From Bacillota bacterium (GTDB taxonomy: Bacteria > Bacillota > Syntrophomonadia > Syntrophomonadales > Syntrophomonadaceae), in assembly GCA_029550685.1 (NCBI GenBank), contig JAKPGY010000091.1:38495-102494 (forward strand): 64,000 nucleotides of DNA. Reading direction: 5' to 3'. The notes under the pieces are model-generated. The model was not told the DNA's origin and did not search any database. It saw nothing but the letters and a program-made list of their open reading frames with translations. Shown here in pieces: positions 30,791 to 38,127 of this stretch (its first letter is position 1; the number at the start of each line of letters is the position of its first letter). The translations under genes and the position numbers were made by a program.

Positions 30791-31210
30791 ATGGCAGAAA
30801 ACACCTTCATGCTAGAGATAGTGACCCCTGAGCAGATTCTTTTTAGGGATGAAGTTCAGTTTTTGGTTGCTCCCGCTGTGGAAGGTGAATTGGGAATTTT
30901 GAGAAACCACGCGCCGCTGGTTGCAGCTCTTAAAATTGGGGTTCTTCGTTACAAGGATGCCCAGGGACAAGAGAAGAAAATTGCTATGAGTGGTGGTTTC
31001 ATGGAGGTCGTTGATAATACGGTCCGGGTTCTGGCGGAAACAGCCGAACATGGGCATGAAATTAACGTACTCCGTGCCAAGGCAGCTGCAGAACGCGCTC
31101 GCCAAAGGCTCATCCAGCGTGACGAAAATACTAATTACTCACGCGCTCAATTGGCCATGCAGCGGGCTATTGCCCGGCTAAAGGCTGCCGGGGTAGATAT
31201 CGAAGTATAG
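30791..31210 (+). CDS. atpC: ATP synthase F1 subunit epsilon
   Basis: 139 aa. N-terminal beta barrel (LEIVTPEQILFRDEVQ, GELGILRNHAPLVA) and C-terminal helical hairpin (RAKAAAERARQRL). Ends the atp operon. Confidence 0.96.
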   Translation: MAENTFMLEIVTPEQILFRDEVQFLVAPAVEGELGILRNHAPLVAALKIGVLRYKDAQGQEKKIAMSGGFMEVVDNTVRVLAETAEHGHEINVLRAKAAAERARQRLIQRDENTNYSRAQLAMQRAIARLKAAGVDIEV

Positions 31211-31226
31211 AAAAAACAGTGAAGCC

Positions 31227-31260
31227 AAGCCGGAAGGTTTCTTGTAAACCTTCCGGCTTT
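31227..31260 (+). terminator. atp operon terminator
   Basis: Perfect 14-bp stem AAGCCGGAAGGTTT / AAACCTTCCGGCTT with a five-base loop; T-run is short. Confidence 0.8.
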
Positions 31261-31325
31261 GGAGTATTATTAACTAATACTTTAGAGATATAGTTATTTA
31301 ACGGGGGACTTAGGAGTAATATTAC

Positions 31326-31517
31326 ATGGAGAGTATAGCCAAGACTCTTATTATTATTACATTGGTATACTATCTCATTAAGGGGTTAATATACTTGGTG
31401 CTTTGGCAGGCCACTTACAAAATACAGGAGCGTGCTTTAGCAGAAAAGAGAAAGAGATTAAAGAAAAAGGATCTGGAAGAATCTATTTGGCTGACGGATC
31501 AGGATGATAATCAATAA
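31326..31517 (+). CDS. Small single-pass membrane protein 1
   Basis: 63 aa with one N-terminal membrane segment (LIIITLVYYLIKGLIYLVLW), then a highly charged tail (YKIQERALAEKRKRLKKKD). Not assigned to a family. It resembles the next small protein around WQATYKIQERALAEKRKR versus WRQTVKFEKKALEAKKRK. Lies between atpC and ywmB, where Bacillus has the small gene ywmA. Confidence 0.6.
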   Translation: MESIAKTLIIITLVYYLIKGLIYLVLWQATYKIQERALAEKRKRLKKKDLEESIWLTDQDDNQ

Positions 31518-31531
31518 GGAGGGGGGAGCCT

Positions 31532-31768
31532 TTGAAAACGGGTTTTCTTATTCTAATAGGTATTGTTCTGGTATGTACCATATTTTTTGGTATTTTGATA
31601 TGGCGGCAAACCGTTAAATTTGAAAAAAAAGCTCTCGAAGCTAAAAAAAGAAAAGAGGAATACCTGCAAAAATTAGAAGAGGAACAGCAGCGGCTGAATC
31701 AGGAAGCATCATTGGCATCTGATGATGATCAACCAGATGAGCAGCCTGTTGATAATAATAAATCTTAA
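31532..31768 (+). CDS. Small single-pass membrane protein 2
   Basis: 78 aa, TTG start after GGAGGGGGGAG. N-terminal membrane segment (FLILIGIVLVCTIFFGILIW), a charged predicted coiled coil (KKRKEEYLQKLEEEQQRL), and an acidic C-terminus. Probable paralogue of the preceding protein; together they look like a gene pair made by duplication. Function unknown. Confidence 0.65.
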   Translation: MKTGFLILIGIVLVCTIFFGILIWRQTVKFEKKALEAKKRKEEYLQKLEEEQQRLNQEASLASDDDQPDEQPVDNNKS

Positions 31769-31781
31769 ATAAACTCAGATA

Positions 31782-31808
31782 AAACCTGACCAAGTCGGGT
31801 TTTTTTTG
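31782..31808 (+). terminator. Terminator after the small-protein pair
   Basis: ACCTGAC-CAA-GTCGGGT followed by eight T's. Confidence 0.8.
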
Positions 31809-31899
31809 TGCATTTATGCAAAAAAAGAAAGCTCGCAAGGGAATAATACCTCCTCATGATGGCAACAATCCAGTTACCAGAGTTGGGGAGGAAGTTAAC

Positions 31900-32643
31900 A
31901 TGAAACGGGCCATTGTTTCGTTATTTTTATTTTTTTTATTATGTCTTTTAAGCAACCATACTATTGACTATACCATGGGCAGACAAATTGAAAATCGTTC
32001 CCCATATTCCCTAGCTTTTGCATCCATCGGTGCAATTTCTCTCGAATCGCGTCTGGACTGCTGGGCAAAGCTAAGAACAGACTCCACTGAAAATGAATTA
32101 AAACGGTATATGCATACCCTGGCTACCAGCCTTAATTTGGAATACCAGCCGGATAATGTATTGATTTCATCCTATGACGGGACCGTAGAAATGGAATATA
32201 ACCTGGCTCAAAAGGGGGTTCAGTTCTACCTGGCTGTGCAGTCTCGAATTGACAGCGGAGAAACTCACTTTATTGTTAGTGTTCAGACCCGTGATCCAGA
32301 TCAGTCCTTAACTCATATTAAACAGCAGCTAGATAGGGTGGGAATTTTGGAATGGCATGACTATTACCTGTATAAAGGTGAATTGAAAGAGACTTTTGAC
32401 CAGGCCGGGACAGTCAGTTTGGCCAATGTAATCATGAGAAACTTGGGTGCAGTTGCTGTTGATTCCTTCCAGGAAGGTAGGTCTTTCAGCTGCACCGGGT
32501 ATAGTCAGGATATAAACGGGGATATTGAGCCGATTTGGGTCGATGGAAAACGCTATAATGTTCAGGTGGCTTTGTACAGCAGCCCTTCCCAGGATAAAAC
32601 TTATGTTTACATAGGGGTTCCGCTGATTGTCGGAAACTACTAG
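31900..32643 (+). CDS. ywmB: YwmB-like secreted protein
   Basis: 247 aa with a signal peptide (AIVSLFLFFLLCLLS) and otherwise soluble sequence. Assigned mainly from position before murA and spoIID, as in Bacillus, and general layout of DUF1779 proteins; similarity is modest. Function of the family is unknown. GGGGAGGAAG precedes the ATG at 31900. Confidence 0.65.
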   Translation: MKRAIVSLFLFFLLCLLSNHTIDYTMGRQIENRSPYSLAFASIGAISLESRLDCWAKLRTDSTENELKRYMHTLATSLNLEYQPDNVLISSYDGTVEMEYNLAQKGVQFYLAVQSRIDSGETHFIVSVQTRDPDQSLTHIKQQLDRVGILEWHDYYLYKGELKETFDQAGTVSLANVIMRNLGAVAVDSFQEGRSFSCTGYSQDINGDIEPIWVDGKRYNVQVALYSSPSQDKTYVYIGVPLIVGNY

Positions 32644-32677
32644 TAATCACATTTATTTGGGAGGTGATGATATAAAG

Positions 32678-33919
32678 TTGGATATGCTCATTCCTGGGAA
32701 AGTTAAACTGGCAGGCGAAATAGAAATAAGTTCATCCAAGAATGCTATTTTGCCAATATTAGCCGCATCCTTGTTGAGTGATGATAGTAAAATTATCAAA
32801 AATGTTCCGGATATTCGCGATGTAACTGTAATAACCGAACTTATTCAGCATCTGGGAGTCAAGGTTGATTATACGGACCGTAACCTGTATTTTGCCGGTG
32901 GGGCTACCGGACAAACGCCACCTTATGAACTGGTAAGATTAATAAGAGCTTCTTTTTTAGTTATGGGCCCTCTGTTGGCTAAAAAGGGAGTTGTCAGAGT
33001 AGCTCTGCCCGGGGGTTGTGCTATAGGTACCAGACCTATTGATCTTCACCTCAAAGGATTTGAAGCCTTAGGAGCACAGGTGACTTTAAGCGGCGGAGAT
33101 GTAATTGCCAGAGCTAATCGGTTGTACGGTAACCATGTTTATCTGGATTTTCCCAGTGTAGGTGCTACTGAGAATATTATGATGGCAGCCAGCCTGGCAG
33201 AAGGAACAACCTATATCGAAAATGCGGCTTTAGAACCAGAAATAGTGGACTTGGCTAACTTTATGAACAGCATGGGTGCCCAGGTAAGTGGTGCCGGCAC
33301 TAATGTAATTAAGATCGAAGGGGTTAGTAAATTAAGGTCTACTGCTTACACTCCCATACCGGATCGTATTGAAGCAGGAACTTTTATGGTGGCGGCGGCA
33401 GCTACCGGCGGAGATGTAATCATAAAAAACGTTATCCCCGAACATCTTAAAGCTGTAACCGCCAAATTATTGGAAAGTAATGCTGTGGTGGAGGAAGATA
33501 AGGACCGGGTCAGGGTTTATCGCCGGGAGGAGATTAAACCAGTCTACATTAAAACTTTGCCATATCCTGGCTTTCCTACTGATATGCAGGCTCAATTTAT
33601 GGCTTATTTAAGTTTATGTAAAGGAAGCAGTGTTATCACTGAATCAGTCTTTGAAAACCGGTTTATGCATGTGGCCGAACTGCTGCGCATGGGAGCCAGA
33701 ATTAAGACGGAAGGACGTACCGCGGTTATACAGGGAACCCGGGAATTAACCGGAGCGCGGGTTAAGGCTACTGACCTGCGGGCTGGGGCTGCTTTGCTGA
33801 TTGCAGGTTTAACTGCCCGGGGACCAACTACTATTATGAACAGTGAGCACATTGACCGGGGCTATGAAAATATAGTCGCCAAGTTTAATCAGTTAGGTGC
33901 CAACATTAGGCGAACTTAA
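32678..33919 (+). CDS. murA: UDP-N-acetylglucosamine 1-carboxyvinyltransferase
   Basis: First committed step of peptidoglycan synthesis, adding enolpyruvate to UDP-GlcNAc. 413 aa; fosfomycin-target cysteine is Cys114 in PGGCAIGTRP. Other motifs: SSSKNAILPI near the N-terminus and HIDRGYENIV near the end. TTG start chosen about ten bases after GGGAGGTGA; an ATG six bases later is a possible alternative. Position equals murAA in Bacillus. Confidence 0.96.
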   Translation: MDMLIPGKVKLAGEIEISSSKNAILPILAASLLSDDSKIIKNVPDIRDVTVITELIQHLGVKVDYTDRNLYFAGGATGQTPPYELVRLIRASFLVMGPLLAKKGVVRVALPGGCAIGTRPIDLHLKGFEALGAQVTLSGGDVIARANRLYGNHVYLDFPSVGATENIMMAASLAEGTTYIENAALEPEIVDLANFMNSMGAQVSGAGTNVIKIEGVSKLRSTAYTPIPDRIEAGTFMVAAAATGGDVIIKNVIPEHLKAVTAKLLESNAVVEEDKDRVRVYRREEIKPVYIKTLPYPGFPTDMQAQFMAYLSLCKGSSVITESVFENRFMHVAELLRMGARIKTEGRTAVIQGTRELTGARVKATDLRAGAALLIAGLTARGPTTIMNSEHIDRGYENIVAKFNQLGANIRRT

Positions 33920-33955
33920 AACCATGGTGTTGTTAGCATGAATACCATGGTTTTT
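33918..33955 (+). terminator. Terminator after murA
   Basis: AAACCATGGT ... ACCATGGTTTTT stem with T-run; only a few bases before spoIID, so spoIID must have its own promoter or depend on readthrough. Confidence 0.75.
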
Positions 33956-33963
33956 ACATATGT

Positions 33964-34878
33964 ATGAATATGAAAAGAATTATGATAATCAGTTCAGCCA
34001 TAATGATAACCGCTATGGCGGTTTTTTTTGCCATACGTGGCTGCCAGGCACCTTTAATCACTGATTCACCCCCGGTTAAAGTCTATCGCAGTAAAACACA
34101 GCAAATTGAACAGCTAAGCTTGGAACAATATGTATTGGGTACGGTAGCAGCGGAGATGCCAGCTTCCTTTGAATTGGAAGCCTTAAAAGCTCAGGCAGTA
34201 TGTGCCCGCACTTATGCCTTGCGTAAACTGGTTGATGGCAAGAATTACCCTCGGGGAGCAGAGTTATCAGACGACATAACCACCTGCCAGGCTTTTGTAA
34301 ATGCAGAAGAATTTGCGGAGCTTCACCCCCAGCATAATGAGCAGTTATGGGATAAAATCCAGCAAGCAGTAGATGAAACCCGCGGAGAAGTGATTCTGTA
34401 TGAAAACCAGTTGATTGATGCTTTATATCATTCCACCTGTGGGGGACAAACTGCCAGTGCCCTGGAAGCATATGGGCGGGACGTCGCTTACCTGCAGTCC
34501 GTTGAATGCGGCTACTGCCAGCAATCCAGGCGTTACCGAACCGAGCAGTATTTTACCTGGCAGCAGGTAGCCGACCTGGCCGGAGAAGGAAAAAGCATCC
34601 AGGTACTGGCTGCTGCTCCCAGCGGCAGGATTCAAAAGATTAAAGTAAATCACAAAGTAATGAGCGGCAGCGAATTCCGCCGCATCTTTGACCTCCCGTC
34701 AACCTGGTGTACCATCAGTTCAGATCGCGAAGGTATCAATATTACCAGCCGGGGTTATGGCCACGGAATGGGCTTATGTCAATACGGAGCTCAGGGCATG
34801 GCCTTGCAGGGAAAAAACTACCGGCAGATTTTATCCCATTATTATCAAGATACCCAACTGTACAAATTGCCATATTAG
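33964..34878 (+). CDS. spoIID: Stage II sporulation protein D
   Basis: Membrane-anchored lytic transglycosylase that acts in engulfment with SpoIIM and SpoIIP. 304 aa: N-terminal anchor (IMIISSAIMITAMAVFF), then the SpoIID domain with EQYVLGTVAAEMPASFE, LKAQAVCARTYAL, YHSTCGGQTASA and RGYGHGMGLCQYGA. ATG at 33964 or 33970; the ribosome site is weak. SpoIIQ, usual next door in Bacillus, is absent. Confidence 0.95.
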   Translation: MNMKRIMIISSAIMITAMAVFFAIRGCQAPLITDSPPVKVYRSKTQQIEQLSLEQYVLGTVAAEMPASFELEALKAQAVCARTYALRKLVDGKNYPRGAELSDDITTCQAFVNAEEFAELHPQHNEQLWDKIQQAVDETRGEVILYENQLIDALYHSTCGGQTASALEAYGRDVAYLQSVECGYCQQSRRYRTEQYFTWQQVADLAGEGKSIQVLAAAPSGRIQKIKVNHKVMSGSEFRRIFDLPSTWCTISSDREGINITSRGYGHGMGLCQYGAQGMALQGKNYRQILSHYYQDTQLYKLPY

Positions 34879-34935
34879 TTCTGAAATCGCCCCCTGGATG
34901 AATATATTTAACTAATTCAATAAGGGAGGCGGAGC

Positions 34936-35199
34936 ATGCAGAACTATATTCGCAAAAGAGCAGTGCGCATAGCTCAGCATATAATTCAAACCACTGACAC
35001 GGTACGGCAAACGGCTGATGTTTTTGGGATCTCCAAAAGTACCGTGCACAAGGATGTGTCGGAAAGGCTGCCGCGGATCAATAAGCAGCTAGCTGAGGAG
35101 GTCAAGCAGGTACTGGAGAAAAACAAAGCGGAGCGACATTTGCGTGGAGGTGAAGCCACCAGACAGAAATATGCCAGCCAGACTACTTCCCATTCATAA
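34936..35199 (+). CDS. spoIIID: Sporulation transcription regulator SpoIIID
   Basis: 87 aa mother-cell DNA-binding protein. The helix-turn-helix TVRQTADVFGISKSTVHKDV is nearly that of Bacillus SpoIIID. GGGAGGCGGAGC site. Flanked by spoIID and mbl as in Bacillus. Confidence 0.95.
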   Translation: MQNYIRKRAVRIAQHIIQTTDTVRQTADVFGISKSTVHKDVSERLPRINKQLAEEVKQVLEKNKAERHLRGGEATRQKYASQTTSHS

Positions 35200-35274
35200 A
35201 ACCATAGCCATAGCAAATAATAAGCGGTAAAATACTGATATAAATGAAGAATTGTGTAGGGAGGGCCTGGCTGC

Positions 35275-36306
35275 GTGTGCTTTTTCGAGGAAGACATTGG
35301 AATTGATCTGGGTACGGCTAGCGTACTGGTGTTTAAGAAAGGCAAGGGAATCGTACTTCATGAACCTTCAGTTGTTGCCATCGACCGTAATACTGACCGG
35401 GTAATCGCTGTTGGTGAAGAAGCCCGGCAGATGTTGGGAAGGACCCCTGGGCATATTGTGGCAATTCGCCCCTTGAAAGAAGGCGTTATTGCTGATTATG
35501 ATACCACGGAAAAAATGCTCACCTATTTTATTCGTAAAGTACTGGGAAAACGCATGTTTTTCAAACCGAGGGTTATTGTATGCATTCCCACCGGAGCAAC
35601 GGATGTGGAAGAAAGGGCCGTTCGTCAAGCCACTTTGTCTTCAGGAGCGAGACAAGCCTTTATCATAGAGGAGCCCCTGGCCGCAGCCCTGGGTGCAGGT
35701 ATAAACATTTCCGGACCTACTGGTAATATGATCGTTGATATCGGCGGGGGGACTTCTGATATTGCCGTACTATCCCTGGGAGGAATAGTATGCAATACTT
35801 CCCTGCGGGTAGGCGGGGACAAGTTTGATGAAGCCATTATCCGTTATGTTAGACGGGAATATAATCTAATGATCGGGGAGCGTACTGCCGAGGAATTAAA
35901 GATCAATGTAGGAACAGCATGGGTCACGGACCAGAACCGGGATAAGTCTATGGAAATACGGGGCCGCGACCTATTAACCGGGTTGCCCAAGACCATCAGG
36001 ATAAGCGCCCAGGAAGGCTGGCTGGCTATGCAGGAGCCGCTGGCTGCTGTGATTGAAGGAGTAAAAAAAGTACTGGAGATTACCCCTCCTGAACTGGCCG
36101 CCGACATTGTTAATAATGGTATAGTAATGACAGGAGGAGGGTCACTGTTGGATGGGCTGGATATACTCCTGTCTAAAGAAACCAATTTACCGGTACATAT
36201 CGCTGATGACCCCATTTCTTGTGTAGCCATAGGAACCGGCAAAGCCCTGCATGAGATGCACACCCTGTACAGTACCCGGGGAAAAGCCGCCAAGAGAATT
36301 ATGTAA
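35275..36306 (+). CDS. mbl: MreB-family actin, Mbl type
   Basis: Bacterial actin guiding lateral wall growth. 343 aa; ATP-binding motifs DIGIDLGTASVLV, VDIGGGTSDIAVLSLGG and MTGGGSLL. N-terminal amphipathic start CFFEEDIG. Named Mbl rather than MreB by its place after spoIIID. GTG start with GGGAGGG upstream. Confidence 0.92.
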   Translation: MCFFEEDIGIDLGTASVLVFKKGKGIVLHEPSVVAIDRNTDRVIAVGEEARQMLGRTPGHIVAIRPLKEGVIADYDTTEKMLTYFIRKVLGKRMFFKPRVIVCIPTGATDVEERAVRQATLSSGARQAFIIEEPLAAALGAGINISGPTGNMIVDIGGGTSDIAVLSLGGIVCNTSLRVGGDKFDEAIIRYVRREYNLMIGERTAEELKINVGTAWVTDQNRDKSMEIRGRDLLTGLPKTIRISAQEGWLAMQEPLAAVIEGVKKVLEITPPELAADIVNNGIVMTGGGSLLDGLDILLSKETNLPVHIADDPISCVAIGTGKALHEMHTLYSTRGKAAKRIM

Positions 36307-36325
36307 GGCAATAACTAAAGCAGGC

Positions 36326-36358
36326 AATGAGGACTGATGAGCCAGTCCTCATTTATTT
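36326..36358 (+). terminator. Terminator after mbl
   Basis: AATGAGGACT ... AGTCCTCATT stem followed by TATTTTAT. Confidence 0.8.
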
Positions 36359-36373
36359 TATCTATTTTATTAT

Positions 36374-36400
36374 TAAAGTTTCTCACCGGCTTGACGATAT
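36374..36400 (+). promoter_or_regulatory. Sigma-D (sigma-28) promoter
   Basis: TAAA, 15 bases, GACGATAT: seven of eight match the flagellar consensus GCCGATAT. Placed 34 bases before a flagellar rod gene. Confidence 0.75.
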
Positions 36401-36433
36401 AAATAAAAGGAAACAACGCAGGGGGGTAATCCT

Positions 36434-37204
36434 TTGATAAAAGGCATGTATACGGCGGCTTCCGGTATGATGCTGCAGATGGCCCGTCAGGATGTGGTGG
36501 CCAACAACCTGGCCAATGTAAATACCACCGGTTTTAAGCGCAGCTCTACAGTGGCCACAGCATTTCCTGCTATGCTGATGAGCCGTTTAGGAGAATTAGA
36601 TACCAGTTCCGAGATTCCTCAGCCCCTGAAACCTGAAGTAATCGGTTATTTGGGAACGGGTGCCTGCCTGGCCGGAATCATTAACGACTATAGTATTGGT
36701 AATTTGAAACCTACCTACAACGCCACTGATGTGGCTTTAAGTACCCCCGATACCTACTTGGTAGTGGAAACCCCGGAAGGGATACGTTATACCCGGGGAG
36801 GCAGCCTTAAGATCACCGGAGATGGTCTTCTGACTACTAATCAGGGGTATGCGGTCCTGGATGACAACGATGACTATATCTACATAGAAGGTGAATTTGC
36901 AATAGACGAAAGGGGTTATGTTACCGACAACGGTGAAGAAATTGCCCGCCTTCAGGTGGTGCGCTTTGAAAATCAAGACCAGCTGGAAAAGCTGGGAGGA
37001 GGCCTTTTAACCACTGATCAAGAGCCTCAACTGGTGGATAACCCCGAGATTCTGTCCGGATACTTGGAAGAATCCAATGTAGTGGCTGTACAGGAAATGG
37101 TCACCTTAATTAATGTGGTTCGCAGTTACGAAGCACTGCAAAAAATAGTTCAATCAGAAGATGAGGCCACCCAAACCCTTTTGAATGAAGTGGCCAGAGT
37201 ATAG
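36434..37204 (+). CDS. flhO: Flagellar basal-body rod protein (FlgF/FlhO-like)
   Basis: 256 aa. N-terminus MIKGMYTAASGMMLQMARQD with VVANNLANVNTTGFK is the rod/hook-family assembly motif; the C-terminus SNVVAVQEMVTLINVVRSYE matches FlgF/FlgG. Bacillus has flhO and flhP here; only one is present. TTG start with a G-rich site. Confidence 0.9.
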   Translation: MIKGMYTAASGMMLQMARQDVVANNLANVNTTGFKRSSTVATAFPAMLMSRLGELDTSSEIPQPLKPEVIGYLGTGACLAGIINDYSIGNLKPTYNATDVALSTPDTYLVVETPEGIRYTRGGSLKITGDGLLTTNQGYAVLDDNDDYIYIEGEFAIDERGYVTDNGEEIARLQVVRFENQDQLEKLGGGLLTTDQEPQLVDNPEILSGYLEESNVVAVQEMVTLINVVRSYEALQKIVQSEDEATQTLLNEVARV

Positions 37205-37219
37205 TTGAGGATAGAAAGG

Positions 37220-37248
37220 ACCCGCGTTAAGGCGCGGGTTTTTATTTT
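37220..37248 (+). terminator. Terminator after flhO-like gene
   Basis: ACCCGCG-TTAAG-GCGCGGGT followed by TTTTATTTT. Confidence 0.85.
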
Positions 37249-37337
37249 CTAGTGATTAAGACCTGGGATAGGAAGGAAAAATTAAAGCAAAAGCTAATTT
37301 ACCCATATAGAATATTGACGAAAAGATGGAGATCTAT

Positions 37338-38084
37338 ATGCGTGACCACCCTTCTGTTCTAGGCTGCCGCATTGACCCTCTATCTATGTTGGCCGCTTTA
37401 GACCGCGTAGAGGGTTTTATTGAACAAGCTGATCCTAAAGAAAGTTCCCATATAATTACCTTAAATGCTGAAATTGCTTATCAAGCTTATTACGATCCGG
37501 CTTTGCGCGATCTTATCAATCGAGCCGCTATGGTTACTCCAGACGGTATTGGCATTGTATGGGGGGCCCGTCAGCTAGGCATAGACGTTCCAGGACGGGT
37601 AACCGGTATTGATCTTATGGAACGCATCTGCCAGCGGGCCGCATCTCGAGGGTGGAAGATATATTTATTAGGAGCAGAACCGGGTATAGCTGAACAAGCT
37701 GCCCGGAACCTGCAGCAGAGATATCCTGGTTTAATTATTGCCGGTGTTCATCATGGTTATTTTCAACCTGATGAGGAACCAGAAATAATAGCTGATATCA
37801 TCAGAACCGCTCCCCAGGTTCTGTTTGTAGGTCTGGGGGCTCCGCGCCAGGAATGGTGGATTGACCAGTATAAGGACCAGCTTCAAGTACCGGTCTGTAT
37901 AGGTGTGGGGGGGAGTCTGGATGTAATATCCGGCCATAAGCAAAGAGCGCCAGAGTGGGCAATAAAACTTAATTTAGAATGGCTCTATCGTTTGGCCACT
38001 GAACCCTCTCGCTTCAAGCGCCAGCTGGTATTGCCCCGCTTTGTGGGATTGATCATTAAGAGCCGGTTAAGGAAGCGGTCCTGA
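37338..38084 (+). CDS. tagA: WecG/TagA/CpsF glycosyltransferase (GT26)
   Basis: 248 aa. Transfers a UDP-sugar, in the TagA case N-acetylmannosamine, onto lipid-linked GlcNAc for wall teichoic acid or another polymer. Motifs: TLNAEI, MVTPDGIGIVWGAR (Asp likely catalytic), GLGAPRQEWW and the C-terminal EWLYRLATEPSRFKRQ membrane-targeting segment. GGAG is six bases before the ATG at 37338. No other teichoic acid genes are in the window. Confidence 0.85.
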   Translation: MRDHPSVLGCRIDPLSMLAALDRVEGFIEQADPKESSHIITLNAEIAYQAYYDPALRDLINRAAMVTPDGIGIVWGARQLGIDVPGRVTGIDLMERICQRAASRGWKIYLLGAEPGIAEQAARNLQQRYPGLIIAGVHHGYFQPDEEPEIIADIIRTAPQVLFVGLGAPRQEWWIDQYKDQLQVPVCIGVGGSLDVISGHKQRAPEWAIKLNLEWLYRLATEPSRFKRQLVLPRFVGLIIKSRLRKRS

Positions 38085-38127
38085 AGGTTGTAGAAATAAT
38101 CCTGGACAGCAGCAGGGGAGGATTTAC

